Shown: positions 30,891 through 40,466 of the stretch, one piece after another
Layout of the letters: every line of letters begins with the position of its first letter
Numbering within the stretch: position 1 is the stretch's first letter
Source of the DNA: Streptomyces sp. NRRL S-31
GTDB lineage: Bacteria > Actinomycetota > Actinomycetes > Streptomycetales > Streptomycetaceae
NCBI RefSeq assembly: GCF_000718775.1
Contig: NZ_JOCB01000064.1
Span: 1-47,402 of the forward strand
Direction of reading: 5' to 3'
Length of the DNA stretch: 47,402 nt
Notes under the pieces: model-generated
Databases searched by the model: none
What the model saw: the letters and a program-made list of their open reading frames with translations, nothing else
What the model was told of the DNA's origin: nothing
Translations under genes and position numbers: made by a program

Positions 30891-32540
30891 ATGGTGAACG
30901 TCGGGCTTCCTGCGGAACCGCAGTCGCGTCGGCCGGCTGGAGCGACCACGGGCGTACCGACCGGTGCAACGAGCCACCCGCCGCGTCGGGTACCGGTGAG
31001 CCACCGGGCCGTCGCCGTCGCCGTGCCCGTACTGGTGATGCTGGCGCTCGGGCTGTGGCGGCTGGACCGGGGCGGGATGTGGCGCGACGAGGCCGTCACC
31101 TTCCAGGTGGGACGCCGTACGCTGCCGCAGATCTGGCTCCTGCTGCACGACGTGGACGCGGTGCACGGCCTGTACTACCTCCTGCTGCACGCCGTCCTCG
31201 CCGTCCACCCCGACGAGATCGTCCTGCGGCTGCCGTCGGTGTGCGCGGCGGCCGGCACGGCGGGCCTGGTGGCCGCCCTCGGCACCCGGCTGGTCCGGCC
31301 GCGCGTCGGCCTGTGGGCCGGACTGCTCTACGCCGTCACGCCGATGGCCGGCCACTACGCGCAGGAGGGCCGCTCGTACGCCCTGGTCGCGGCCGGCGCC
31401 ACCGGGGCGAGCCTGCTGTTCGTGCGGGCGGTGCGGGGCGGCTCGTGGTGGCCGTACGGCGCCGTGCTCGCCCTCACCTGCTGGCTGCACGAGTTCGCCG
31501 TGCTCGTGCTCCTCGCCCACGCGGTGTCGCTGGCGCTGGCCCGGGCCGGGGCGCGGGTGTGGCGGGGCTGGGGGCGCTCGGCGGTGGCGGTGGTGCTCGC
31601 GCTGCTGCCGATGGCGCTGGTGTCGCGGGAGCAGGCGGCGCAGCTCGCGTGGCTGCGGGCGCCCACGACGGGGACGGCCGAACGGCTGCTGTACCGGTTC
31701 CTGGGGCCGACGGCCCCGGTGTTCTGGGTGTGCGCCGGGCTGGCCGTGGTGGGGCTGGCGGGGCTGGTGGGACGGCGCGGGGAGGTGACGTGCGCGGGGC
31801 TGGCCCTGCCGGTGGCGGTGGTGCCGCCGGTGGCGCTGATGCTGGCGTCGCAGGCGTCTCCGCTGTACGTCGACCGCTATGTGCTCTACGCGCTGTCGGG
31901 CGCCCCGCTGCTCGTGGCGTGCGGGGCCGACCGGCTGGCCGGGGCGGTGGGACGGCTGTCCGCCGGCGGCCGGCCGGAGGGGCGCCCGGCGGCGCGCTCC
32001 TCCGGCACGGCCCTCGCCGGAGTCCTCGCGGGGGTCCTCGCCGTCACCCTCTCCCTCGTGCACCAGTTCCCCCTCCTCCGGCAGGACCGGGAGCCGGGGT
32101 CGCGCGCCGATGACCTCGGTGCCGTCTCCCGGGCCGCGGCGCGGCGGACCGGCCCCGGCGATCCCGTGCTGTTCCTGCCGGCGGCGCTGCGGAACGTGGC
32201 GCTCACCTATCCCGGGGCGTTCCGGGGGACGCGGGACGTACTGCTGGTGGCGGGGGCCGCCGAGTCCGGGACGCTGTACGGGCGGGAGGCCGGGGCGGCG
32301 GAGGCGCGGCGCCGGCTCGCGGGGCTGAGCCGGGTGTGGGTCGTGGCGGACGGCAGGCTGCTGGCCGGCCGCCGGGCCCCGCGCGATCCCGTCGAACGGG
32401 TCAAGGCGGCCGTGCTGTGGCGGGAGTTCACCGGCCGGGAGCAGGCGGTGCGCGGCGGCACCGTCGTGCGGCTGTACGTACGGCCGGTCAGTCCGCGGCG
32501 CCTGCCTCCGTCCGCGCCGCCCCGTCCAGAGCGGCGGTGA
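30891..32540 (+). CDS. GT39-like membrane glycosyltransferase (ArnT/PMT superfamily)
   Basis: A 549-residue GT-C protein. A disordered N-terminus (about 1-40) precedes about nine to ten membrane helices. The first external loop has MWRDEAVTFQVG with the catalytic-type Asp66-Glu67, and HYAQEGRSYAL follows in the second loop; both are typical of the PMT_2/ArnT group using polyprenyl-linked sugars. The soluble C-terminal part (about 400-535) would be extracytoplasmic. It diverges from the GT87 gene, suggesting a shared pathway. Its 3' end overlaps the convergent ohrR stop region by 53 bp. The sugar and acceptor are unknown; a wall polymer is the likely acceptor from context. Confidence 0.75.
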   Translation: MVNVGLPAEPQSRRPAGATTGVPTGATSHPPRRVPVSHRAVAVAVPVLVMLALGLWRLDRGGMWRDEAVTFQVGRRTLPQIWLLLHDVDAVHGLYYLLLHAVLAVHPDEIVLRLPSVCAAAGTAGLVAALGTRLVRPRVGLWAGLLYAVTPMAGHYAQEGRSYALVAAGATGASLLFVRAVRGGSWWPYGAVLALTCWLHEFAVLVLLAHAVSLALARAGARVWRGWGRSAVAVVLALLPMALVSREQAAQLAWLRAPTTGTAERLLYRFLGPTAPVFWVCAGLAVVGLAGLVGRRGEVTCAGLALPVAVVPPVALMLASQASPLYVDRYVLYALSGAPLLVACGADRLAGAVGRLSAGGRPEGRPAARSSGTALAGVLAGVLAVTLSLVHQFPLLRQDREPGSRADDLGAVSRAAARRTGPGDPVLFLPAALRNVALTYPGAFRGTRDVLLVAGAAESGTLYGREAGAAEARRRLAGLSRVWVVADGRLLAGRRAPRDPVERVKAAVLWREFTGREQAVRGGTVVRLYVRPVSPRRLPPSAPPRPERR

Positions 32541-32967
32541 GCCGGTCGAGCCGGGTGCGCAGCTCGCCGATCTCGGCCAGGTCGAAGCCGGTCGCCGACA
32601 TGATCCGGCGCGGTACCTCCAGGGCCCGTCCGCGCAGCGCGTCGCCCTCCTCGGTGAGGTGGACCCGGACCGAACGCTCGTCCTCGGCGCTGCGCTCGCG
32701 CCGTACCAGACCGGCCGTCTCCAGCCGCTTGACCAGCGGGGACAGCGTGCCGGAGTCGAGCCGCAGCTGTTCGCCGAGCTTCTTGACCGGCAGCTCGCCC
32801 TGCTCCCACAGCACCAGCATCACCAGGTACTGGGGGTAGGTGAGCCCGAGGTCCTTGAGGATCACGCGGTAGACGCCGTTGAAGGCGCGGGAGGCGGCGT
32901 GCAGGGAGAAGCAGATCTGGCGGTCCAGGCGGAGCCAGTCGGCGTCGGGGGCGGCGGAGGCGGTCAT
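32488..32967 (-). CDS. ohrR: MarR-family organic peroxide sensor/repressor OhrR
   Basis: A 159-residue MarR protein with a winged helix at about 55-110 (LPVKKLGEQLRLDSGTLSPLVKRLE). A single Cys, Cys19, sits in the OhrR context RQICFSLH. One-Cys OhrR proteins lose DNA affinity when this residue is oxidised by organic hydroperoxides. The start is ATG at 32967 with TGGAG just upstream. It is divergent from ohr, and their gap contains a matching palindrome. Its last 53 bp lie antisense to the end of the GT39-like gene. Confidence 0.92.
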   Translation of the reverse strand: MTASAAPDADWLRLDRQICFSLHAASRAFNGVYRVILKDLGLTYPQYLVMLVLWEQGELPVKKLGEQLRLDSGTLSPLVKRLETAGLVRRERSAEDERSVRVHLTEEGDALRGRALEVPRRIMSATGFDLAEIGELRTRLDRLTAALDGAARTEAGAAD

Positions 32968-32994
32968 GGCTCCAGGGTAACTCGGGTCGCGCCA

Positions 32995-33014
32995 TTTAGT
33001 TGTGCACAACTTAA
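32995..33014. promoter_or_regulatory. OhrR operator between ohrR and ohr
   Basis: The perfect 14-bp palindrome AGTTGTGCACAACT (32998-33011) extends to 20 bp with one mismatched pair. A further TTAATTGTG half-site overlaps its right flank (33012-33020). A TTGTGC/TCTACT pair (33000-33005, 33023-33028, 17-bp spacer) is a plausible ohr promoter overlapping the palindrome. Confidence 0.75.
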
Positions 33015-33095
33015 TTGTGTGCTCTACTTGTCCTCGTACGGCGGCCGGGACAGGGTCCGCCGGGACACCGCGACTCAAGACAAGGGATGGTCACC

Positions 33096-33509
<414 letters not shown>

Positions 33510-33525
33510 TCGCCGCGTGCGGGAC

Positions 33526-33555
33526 GGGGGCCGGTCCCGGCGGGGGCCGGCCCCC
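33526..33555. terminator. Hairpin between convergent ohr and GT2-TagF gene
   Basis: GGGGGCCGG (33526-33534) pairs with CCGGCCCCC (33547-33555). The right side also forms a self-complementary 16-mer at 33541-33556. It lies between two stop codons and probably acts in both directions. Confidence 0.65.
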
Positions 33556-33563
33556 GCGCCGTA

Positions 33564-35762
33564 CTACGCCGGGAACAGCGCGCCCGGGGCCGGTGCCTGG
33601 CCCGGAACGCGCGCCTTCGGGCCCGGCATCGCCTCGCCGAGCAGCAGGGTCCGCACCACCCGCTCGGCGGCCCGCCCGTCCTCGAACTCGCAGAACCGGT
33701 CCCGGAACGCGGCGCGCAGCCGCGCCGACTCCTCGTCCCGCCACGCCCCCGAGGCGAAGAGCCGGGCCAGCTCCCGGTAGGAGCGCGTGACATGGCCCGG
33801 CGGCTCGGCGGTGATGTCGAGGTAGGCGCCCCGGCTCGCCGTGAACGAGGGCCAGTCGTCCGCGTGCACCACGACCGGCCGGTCCAGGACGGCGTGGTCG
33901 AACATGACGGACGAGTAGTCGGTGACCAGCACGTCCGCCGCGAGCAGCACGTCCGCCAGGTGCGGTTCGTCGGTCGCGTCGACCACCACCCCGCGCCGGG
34001 CCAGCTCCGCGAGGCCCAGACCCCGGGCGGGGCCGTGCGCCAGCGACGGGTGCAGCCGGACCACGAGGGTGTGCCCCTCGCCGAGGTCGGCCGCGAACCG
34101 GGCCGGGTCGATCCGGTCCACGTGCCCGCCCCGGTGGTAGTCCCGGCGGGTCGGCGCGTACAGCACCACCGTGTGCTCCGCCGGGATGCCGTGCCGCTCC
34201 CGGAAGTCGCCGATGCCGCCGCGCACCAGCACGTCGTTGCGCGGGCTGCCGGTGCGCGCCGAGGCGAAGTGGCAGGGGTAGGCCCGCTCCCAGACCAGCT
34301 CCGAGTGGCGGTTGCCGACCAGGCTGTGGTCCCAGCGGTCCGCCCGGCGCAGCATCTGCGGCACGTCGAAGCCGAGCCGGGCACCCGGCTTGCCCAGCAG
34401 GTCGGCGCCCAGGTACTTCAGCGGGGTGCCCTGGTGGGTGTGGATGTGCACGCTGCCGGGGCGCTTGACCAGCGCGCCGGGCCAGTTGACGTCGTTGACG
34501 AAGAACTTCGCGCGCGCGGTGACCTCCAGGTAGCGCCGGGAACCGACGACCACGTGCTCCACGTCCGTCGGCAGCCGCGCGGCCGTCTCCGCGTCCCGCA
34601 CCACCCACACCCCGCGCAGCTCCGGGGCGATCTCCCGGGCCTTGTGGTAGATCGCCGCCGGGTCGCCCAGCAGGCCCCGGTGGGAGGAGGCCGAGTAGAC
34701 CACGAGCCGCTCGTCCAGCGGGCGGTACGCGTGCGCGGCCGCCCAGCCGGCCCGGGCCCGCGCGGCGGCCGTCCGGCGTACCCGCTCCGTCCGCCGGGCC
34801 GCCGCCCGCCCGGCCCGCTCCGCCCGCCGCCGCAGCCGGTACCCCGTCCAGGTCCCCTCCAGGACGGCGACCTCGCCGTCCGCCGGGGCGCCCTCGGGCC
34901 GGTGCCGGCGGAACAGCTCCGCCGTGCGCCGGAAGAACTCGGCCTTGTCGGCGGGCGGCAGCCGGTCCGGCTTGGCCAGGATGTCCAGGCAGTGCTCGCC
35001 CATCTTGCGGTGCAGGTACGGCCGCCACCGCGCCAGCTCCGGCCGCTCGGCCAGGAAGGCGAAGACCCGCTCGTACTGGTCGTGGATGTCGAAGTGCTTG
35101 CGGCTGGTGGTGGACAGGATGTTGCCCTGGCGGCGCTGCCGGTAGTTCAGGCAGATCCGGTCCAGGGCGGCGATCCGGTCGGCGCTGAGCAGCACCGGGA
35201 AGGTCCAGGGCGTGTCCTCGTAGTAGCCCGGCGGGAACGCGAAGCCGTGCTCCGCCACGAACTCCCGGCGGTAGACCTTGTTCCACACCACCATCAGCAG
35301 GTCGAGGATCTCCGGGTACTCCGCGGCGCCGAACGTGCCGTCCACGGCGAGCAGGTGCGCCAGCACGTTGCGCCGGGTGCCGCCCCACCAGTAGGTGCGC
35401 GCGTAGTCGAAGACCAGCACGTCCGGGTCGCCGGTCTCGGCGAGCCGGTCGGCGACGGCCCGCAGCGCGCCCGGCGTGAGCGTGTCGTCGCTGTCCAGGA
35501 AGAGCAGGTAGTCGCCGGTGGCGTGCGGCAGGCCCGCGTTGCGGGCGCGGCCGAGACCCACGTTCTCCGGCAGGTGCAGCACCTTCACGCGCGCGTCGCG
35601 CCCGGCGTACTCGTCCAGGATGGCGCCGCAGCCGTCCGGGGAGCAGTCGTCCACGGCGATCAGCTCCACGTCCGAGAAGGACTGCCCCAGCACGGAGTCC
35701 AGGCACTCCCGCAGGAAGCCCTGCACCTTGAAGCAGGGCACGATCACACTGAAGCGGGGCAC
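33564..35762 (-). CDS. Bifunctional GT2-TagF-like protein (paralogue B)
   Basis: A 732-residue fusion. The N-terminal GT2 domain (about 4-215) has SVIVPCFKVQ, VDDCSPDG, DSDD at 90-93 and GYYEDTPW. The C-terminal TagB/TagF domain (about 345-700) has HTHQGTPLK near 441-449, PTRRDY, RLHPS and DYSS. The residue directly before GTPLK is Gln, with His two residues earlier, unlike paralogues A and C. It could add a sugar and a phospho-unit alternately, as needed for a glycosyl-phosphate wall polymer. The GTG start lies six bases after the preceding gene's stop, within one operon; GAGGAG lies upstream. The C-terminus is shorter than in the paralogues. Confidence 0.85.
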   Translation of the reverse strand: MPRFSVIVPCFKVQGFLRECLDSVLGQSFSDVELIAVDDCSPDGCGAILDEYAGRDARVKVLHLPENVGLGRARNAGLPHATGDYLLFLDSDDTLTPGALRAVADRLAETGDPDVLVFDYARTYWWGGTRRNVLAHLLAVDGTFGAAEYPEILDLLMVVWNKVYRREFVAEHGFAFPPGYYEDTPWTFPVLLSADRIAALDRICLNYRQRRQGNILSTTSRKHFDIHDQYERVFAFLAERPELARWRPYLHRKMGEHCLDILAKPDRLPPADKAEFFRRTAELFRRHRPEGAPADGEVAVLEGTWTGYRLRRRAERAGRAAARRTERVRRTAAARARAGWAAAHAYRPLDERLVVYSASSHRGLLGDPAAIYHKAREIAPELRGVWVVRDAETAARLPTDVEHVVVGSRRYLEVTARAKFFVNDVNWPGALVKRPGSVHIHTHQGTPLKYLGADLLGKPGARLGFDVPQMLRRADRWDHSLVGNRHSELVWERAYPCHFASARTGSPRNDVLVRGGIGDFRERHGIPAEHTVVLYAPTRRDYHRGGHVDRIDPARFAADLGEGHTLVVRLHPSLAHGPARGLGLAELARRGVVVDATDEPHLADVLLAADVLVTDYSSVMFDHAVLDRPVVVHADDWPSFTASRGAYLDITAEPPGHVTRSYRELARLFASGAWRDEESARLRAAFRDRFCEFEDGRAAERVVRTLLLGEAMPGPKARVPGQAPAPGALFPA
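35188..35253. repeat. 66-bp near-identical block shared by paralogues B and D (copy 1)
   Basis: It matches 39732-39797 in 65 of 66 positions within the GT2 domains. A second block, 35401-35520, matches 39951-40070 at 114 of 120 positions. The TagF halves of the same genes are strongly diverged. Confidence 0.9.
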
Positions 35763-35768
35763 GGCGGA

Positions 35769-37970
35769 TCAGCTCCTCACGAGGGTCGCGGCGGCGGGGG
35801 CGGGGATGCGCTCCGCGAGCGGGATCACGGGCGGGACCGTCTCCGGCGGCTGGCCGAGCAGCACCCGCCGCACGACCCGCTCCGCGGCCCGTCCGTCGTC
35901 GAACTGGCAGAACCGCTCCCGGAACGCGGCCCGCAGCGCGCGGGACCCGGGACCCGCGTACGAGCCGTCGCGGAAGACGGCGGCCAGCTCCCGCGGGGTC
36001 CGGGCGACCGGACCGGGCGGCTCGGCCATCAGGTCGAAGTAGACGCCCCGGGTCTCCCGGTAGACGTCCCAGTCGTCCGCGTACACGACGATCGGCCGGT
36101 CCAGGTTGGCGTAGTCGAACATGATGGACGAGTAGTCGGTGACCAGGGCGTCCGCGGCCAGGCACACGTCCTCCGAGGAGCGGTGCGCGGTGACGTCGAT
36201 GACCCGGCCGGAGCCCCGCGCCGCCCCCCGGTCGTAGAAGTAGTGGGCGCGCAGCAGCACCACGACGTCCTCGCCGGCGGCCTCGCAGAACGCCTCCAGG
36301 TCCAGGCCGGGCTCGAAGCCGGTGTGGTGGTCCCGGTGGGTCGGCGCGTACAGCACCGCCGTCCTGCCCTCCGGGACGCCCAGCTCGCGGCGAATCCGGG
36401 AGACGTCGCGGGCGGTCGCCGTGTAGTAGACGTCGTTGCGCGGATAGCCGTACTCCAGGTGCTCGTAGGAGCCGGGGAAGGCGCGCTCCCACATCTGGGT
36501 GGAGTGGCGGTTGGACGACAGGTTGAAGTCCCAGCGGTCCACCCGGCCGAGCAGCTTGGTGAAGCTGCCGGACTGCGCGGCCACCACCGGGTACGTCGAC
36601 TGGTCCACGCCCATCGTCTTCAGCGGGGTGCCGTGCTGGGTCTGGAGATGCACGCTGCCGGGCCGTTTGACGACGCCCTCGGCGAAGTTCGCGTTGTTGA
36701 TCAGGAACTTGGCGCGCGCCAGCACCTGCCAGTAGCGGCGGGAGCCGATCACCGCGTACTCGACGTCCCGCGGCAGGGTGTGTTCCCGGCCCGCCTCCAC
36801 CAGGAACACCGAGCGGATGTGCGGGGCGAGTTCCCGGGCCCTGGCGTGGATCGCGGCCGGGTTGCAGGCGTAGCCGCGGCCCCAGTAGGCGCAGTACACG
36901 GCGAGGTTCTCGTCGAGCGGGCGGCGCAGGTCGCGGGCGTAGCGCAGCCGGGTGCGCAGCAGGTGCGGGCGGGGCAGCCGGCCGGCCGCGGCCCCGGCCG
37001 CCCGGTTGGCGCCGCGCAGCGCCCGGAAGGCGGTGTACGCGCCCGCCGCGAGCAGCCGGTGCTGTACGCCCAGGCTGCCGTCCGGCACCCGGTGGCCGGC
37101 CGGCCGGTACCGCCGGTACAGACGGGCCGCGCGGCGGAAGAACGCCCGGTGCCCGGTGAGCAGCCGCTCCGGGCGGGACGCCGTCTTCAGCACCAGGGCG
37201 AACAGCTGGTCGAACAGGGGGGCCGTCCGTTCGGCCGGCAGGGCGTGCCCGGCCGCCCCGGTCAGCACCCGCTCCACCTGGTCCAGCAGGGTGTGCTGGT
37301 GCGGTCCCGGCAGGTTGAGCCGGCTGCCCTGACGGCGCAGCCGGTGCCGTACGACGGCCCGGCGCAGCACCGCGATCCGCCCGGCCGCGACGCCGGTCAG
37401 CCCGCTCCACCCGAGGTCGGTGAAGTGGCCGTCGGGGAAGGTCAGTTCCCGCTCGGTGAGGAAGGCGCGGCGGTAGAGCGTGCCCCAGGCCGGCAGCAGC
37501 ACACCGGTCAGCTCCGGCAGCTCGGCCGGGGCGAACGCGCCCTTCGGGGCCCCGGCCAGCAGCGGTGCGGCCGGGTTCGTCGGCTCGCCCTCCCACCAGG
37601 GGGCGCGCTCGTGCTCGGCGTACAGCACGTCCACGCCGCCGGTCTCGGCCAGCCGGGCGTCCAGCGCGGCGAGGGCGCCGGGCAGCAGCAGGTCGTCGCC
37701 GTCCAGGAAGAGCAGATAGGCGCCGGTCGCCGCCCGCATCCCGGCGTTGCGCGCCCCGCCCAGCCCGGCGGACGGCGGCGAGTGGACGGGGGTCACCCGG
37801 CGGTCCCGCCCGGCGTACCCGGCGGCGACCTCGGCGGCCGGGGCGTCGGGGGCGTCGCAGACCGGGATCAGCTGGAGGTCGCCGAAGGACTGGCCGAGAA
37901 CCGAGTCCAGCGCCTGGGACAGCCGGCCGGCGACCCCGTGGGACGGGACGATGATGCTGAAGCGGGGCAT
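35769..37970 (-). CDS. Bifunctional GT2-TagF-like protein (paralogue C)
   Basis: A 733-residue fusion. The GT2 half begins PRFSIIVPSHGV and keeps DGDD, but the usual VDDxSxD reads VCDAPDAP and the YED position reads FTD, so its activity or donor may differ. The TagF half has LQTQHGTPLKTMG, PTHRDHH, RAHYFYD and DYSSIMFDYANLDRP, all intact, and is the closest of the three tandem copies to paralogue A. The start is ATG at 37970 with a GAGAGAACGA stretch upstream. A 125-bp gap separates it from paralogue D, with a GGGAGGAAC sequence but no supported gene. Confidence 0.85.
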   Translation of the reverse strand: MPRFSIIVPSHGVAGRLSQALDSVLGQSFGDLQLIPVCDAPDAPAAEVAAGYAGRDRRVTPVHSPPSAGLGGARNAGMRAATGAYLLFLDGDDLLLPGALAALDARLAETGGVDVLYAEHERAPWWEGEPTNPAAPLLAGAPKGAFAPAELPELTGVLLPAWGTLYRRAFLTERELTFPDGHFTDLGWSGLTGVAAGRIAVLRRAVVRHRLRRQGSRLNLPGPHQHTLLDQVERVLTGAAGHALPAERTAPLFDQLFALVLKTASRPERLLTGHRAFFRRAARLYRRYRPAGHRVPDGSLGVQHRLLAAGAYTAFRALRGANRAAGAAAGRLPRPHLLRTRLRYARDLRRPLDENLAVYCAYWGRGYACNPAAIHARARELAPHIRSVFLVEAGREHTLPRDVEYAVIGSRRYWQVLARAKFLINNANFAEGVVKRPGSVHLQTQHGTPLKTMGVDQSTYPVVAAQSGSFTKLLGRVDRWDFNLSSNRHSTQMWERAFPGSYEHLEYGYPRNDVYYTATARDVSRIRRELGVPEGRTAVLYAPTHRDHHTGFEPGLDLEAFCEAAGEDVVVLLRAHYFYDRGAARGSGRVIDVTAHRSSEDVCLAADALVTDYSSIMFDYANLDRPIVVYADDWDVYRETRGVYFDLMAEPPGPVARTPRELAAVFRDGSYAGPGSRALRAAFRERFCQFDDGRAAERVVRRVLLGQPPETVPPVIPLAERIPAPAAATLVRS

Positions 37971-38095
37971 TTCGTTCTCTCTGTCGTCTTGCGGACGCGG
38001 CCGGGCCGCCCCGCCGGGCGCCAGGTGGACGGCCGGCTCGGGGTGGGCCGCGTCGAGCCGAGGGGCGCGGGAACTCCCGGGAGGAACAACGCCGT

Positions 38096-40312
38096 TCAGC
38101 GGCTCTCGGTGACGGTGCGGGGACCGGAAGGTTGCGCCGGGGTGGACGGGTCCGGCGCGAAGCCCGCACGGGCCGGCGGCGCCGGGACCCGCTCCCGGAG
38201 CGGCACCACCGCCGGCACCTCCGTCTCGCCCAGCACCACCCGCCGTACGACCCGTTCGGCGGCGCGCCCGTCGTCCCACGGGCAGAACCGCTCCCGGAAC
38301 GCCGCCCGCAGCCGCGCCGCGCGCTCGCCGCGCCAGTCGCCGCCGGAGAAGACGCCGATCAGCTCGTCCTCGTCGCGCGCGACCGCGCCCGGCGGGAAGT
38401 CCCGCAGGTCGAAGTAGACCCCGCGGGCCGCCGCGTACGCCGCCCAGTCCTCCGTGTGCACCACGATCGGCCGGTCCAGGTTCGCGTAGTCGAACATCAC
38501 CGGGGCGTAGTCGGTGAGCAGCGCGTCCGAGGCCAGGCACAGCGCGGCCGGGTCCGGGTGGCCGGAGACGTCGATGATCCCGGGGCCCCGGACGGGGGCG
38601 TGGGCGCGGGCCAGGACCACGAAGCCCGGGCCGAGGCGGCGCAGGACCCGCTCCAGGTCCAGCGGCGGGGTCTGGGTGCGCCGGACGTCGCGCCACGCGG
38701 GGGCGTACAGGATCGCGACCGCGCCCTCCGGCACGCCCAGGGACGCCCGCAGCCGGGCGGCCTCCGCAGCGGTCGCCCGCTGGAGGACGTCGTTGCGGGG
38801 CAGTCCGTACTCCAGCGTGGTGTACCGGCCCGGGTACACCCGCTCCCAGGTCAGGGTGGAGTGCCGGTTGCCGGACAGGACGTAGTCCCACTGGCCGGCG
38901 GCGCGCAGCAGTTCCGCGAAGTCCGTGTCCCGGGCCGCCGCCGGGCGCTCCTGGAGATCGAGGCCCGCGTGCCCGAGGGGGGTGCCGGGCTGGGTCCGCA
39001 CGACGACCTGACCGGGCCGCTTGCGCAGCCGCACCCCGAAGCCGGCGTCGGTGACCAGGTAGCGGGAGCGGGCCAGCGCCGACCAGTGGGCGGCCGTGCC
39101 CGGACGCAGCGGGCGCGGCCCGGGCGGCACCGCGTGCTCCTGCCCCGGCCACGCGATCCACGCCGTACTCAGATGCGGGGCGTACGCCCGGAACGCCTCC
39201 TCCAGCGCCGCCGGGTCGCCGCGTCCCTCCAGCGCCGTGAACACCGCCCGGTCGGCGCGCAGCGGCAGCCGCAGCTGGACGCGGTAGTGCAGCCGCAGCA
39301 CAGCGGCGCGCAGGGCGCGCGCCGAGCGGAGCGCGGACCTGAGCACCCGCCGGCGCACCGCCGCGGCCAGCCGGAGCGCCCGGAACGTGCGGTGCAGACC
39401 GAAGCGGACCAGCGCGTGCCGGAGGCCGACGCGCGCCCCGGGCACGTGGTGGCGGCGGTAGTGGGCGCGGGCCCGGCGCAGGAACTCGCCGTGGCTGCCG
39501 CGCGGCAGCCGGCCGGGCTTGGTGAACACGGTCGCGCAGTGGTCGACCATCCGCCGGAACAGCTCCGGCCGCCAGCGGGCGAGCGCGGGCCGCTCCGCGA
39601 TGTACGCGAACACCCGGTCGTACTGGTCGAACAGGTCGAAGTGCCGGCGGCTGGTGGTGGCGAGGATGCTGCCCGGCCGCTGCCGGTAGTGCACGCACAC
39701 CCGGTCCAGGGTGGCGATCGACCGGGCCGTCAGCAGCACCGGGAAGGTCCAGGGGGTGTCCTCGTAGTAGCCCGGCGGGAACGCGAAGCCGTGCTCCCGG
39801 ACGAACTCCCGCCGGTACGCCTTGTTCCAGGCCACCATCAGCACCCGCAGCAGCCCCGGCCGGTCCTGGAGCCGGAACGGCGCCGGGCCCTCCTCGGTGA
39901 GCTGGGCGGCGAGCTGGTTGCGCACCTGGCGGCCGTCCCAGTGGGTGCGCGCGTAGTCGAAGACCAGGACGTCCGGGTCGCCGGTCTCGGCGAGCCGGTC
40001 GGCGACGGCCCGCAGCGCGTCCGGGGCGAGCGTGTCGTCGCCGTCCAGGAAGAGCAGGTAGTCGCCGGTCGCCTCGGCCAGCCCCGCGTTCCGGGCCCGG
40101 CCCAGACCCCGGTTCTCGGCCAGGTGCACGGGCCTCACCCGGGCGTCCCGCGCCGCGTACTCGTCGATGACCGCGCCGCAGGCGTCCGGCGAGCGGTCGT
40201 CCACGGCGATCAGTTCCAGGTCGGGGTACGACTGCGCGAGCACCGAGTCCAGGCACTCGGACAGATACGCCTGGACCTGGTACGCGGGGACAATGACACT
40301 GAACCTGGGCAC
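38096..40312 (-). CDS. GT2 protein with degenerate TagF-like domain (paralogue D)
   Basis: A 738-residue fusion. The GT2 half is fully furnished: SVIVPAYQVQ, VDDRSPDAC, DGDD near residue 90 and GYYEDTPW. In the TagF half HGTPLK reads PGTPLG and DYSS reads DYAP, so the His, the Lys and both Ser residues thought to bind or catalyse in TagF are lost, while RAH and MFDYANLDRP remain. It is therefore probably an active sugar transferase with a structural or altered TagF domain. It heads the three-gene tandem array. The start is GTG at 40312; no strong ribosome site is seen. The C-terminal tail is Pro/Ser-rich. Confidence 0.83.
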   Translation of the reverse strand: MPRFSVIVPAYQVQAYLSECLDSVLAQSYPDLELIAVDDRSPDACGAVIDEYAARDARVRPVHLAENRGLGRARNAGLAEATGDYLLFLDGDDTLAPDALRAVADRLAETGDPDVLVFDYARTHWDGRQVRNQLAAQLTEEGPAPFRLQDRPGLLRVLMVAWNKAYRREFVREHGFAFPPGYYEDTPWTFPVLLTARSIATLDRVCVHYRQRPGSILATTSRRHFDLFDQYDRVFAYIAERPALARWRPELFRRMVDHCATVFTKPGRLPRGSHGEFLRRARAHYRRHHVPGARVGLRHALVRFGLHRTFRALRLAAAVRRRVLRSALRSARALRAAVLRLHYRVQLRLPLRADRAVFTALEGRGDPAALEEAFRAYAPHLSTAWIAWPGQEHAVPPGPRPLRPGTAAHWSALARSRYLVTDAGFGVRLRKRPGQVVVRTQPGTPLGHAGLDLQERPAAARDTDFAELLRAAGQWDYVLSGNRHSTLTWERVYPGRYTTLEYGLPRNDVLQRATAAEAARLRASLGVPEGAVAILYAPAWRDVRRTQTPPLDLERVLRRLGPGFVVLARAHAPVRGPGIIDVSGHPDPAALCLASDALLTDYAPVMFDYANLDRPIVVHTEDWAAYAAARGVYFDLRDFPPGAVARDEDELIGVFSGGDWRGERAARLRAAFRERFCPWDDGRAAERVVRRVVLGETEVPAVVPLRERVPAPPARAGFAPDPSTPAQPSGPRTVTESR
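39732..39797. repeat. 66-bp near-identical block shared by paralogues B and D (copy 2)
   Basis: The partner of 35188-35253, 4.5 kb away in the same orientation. It lies in the segment coding the YED-containing part of the GT2 domain. Confidence 0.9.
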
Positions 40313-40413
40313 GGGACATCCATGGGTCGGTCGGCGCGGGCGTCTGGCCCGGGAACGGCCGATGGAGTGACGTGGTTACGGCCCGTACGGCATTCGGGTC
40401 ACATCAGGTGAAC

Positions 40414-40449
40414 GCGGAGGGGCGGGCCACCGCGGACCCGCCTCCCCGC
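40414..40449 (-). terminator. Terminator-like hairpin after the ABC importer operon
   Basis: GCGGAGGGGCGGG (40414-40426) pairs with 40437-40449 with two mismatches and a 10-base loop, just beyond the permease stop at 40467. The rest of the gap to the paralogue D start (40313-40413) shows no gene; a promoter for the tandem array must lie there. Confidence 0.5.
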
Positions 40450-40466
40450 GCCGTGGCGCCCGGCGG

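Noticed and set aside
33792..38417. Plus-strand open frame of about 1540 codons across the tandem TagF-like genes
   Set aside because: It spans three genes on the opposite strand and their gaps and shows only antisense composition; conserved glycosyltransferase motifs are all on the minus strand.
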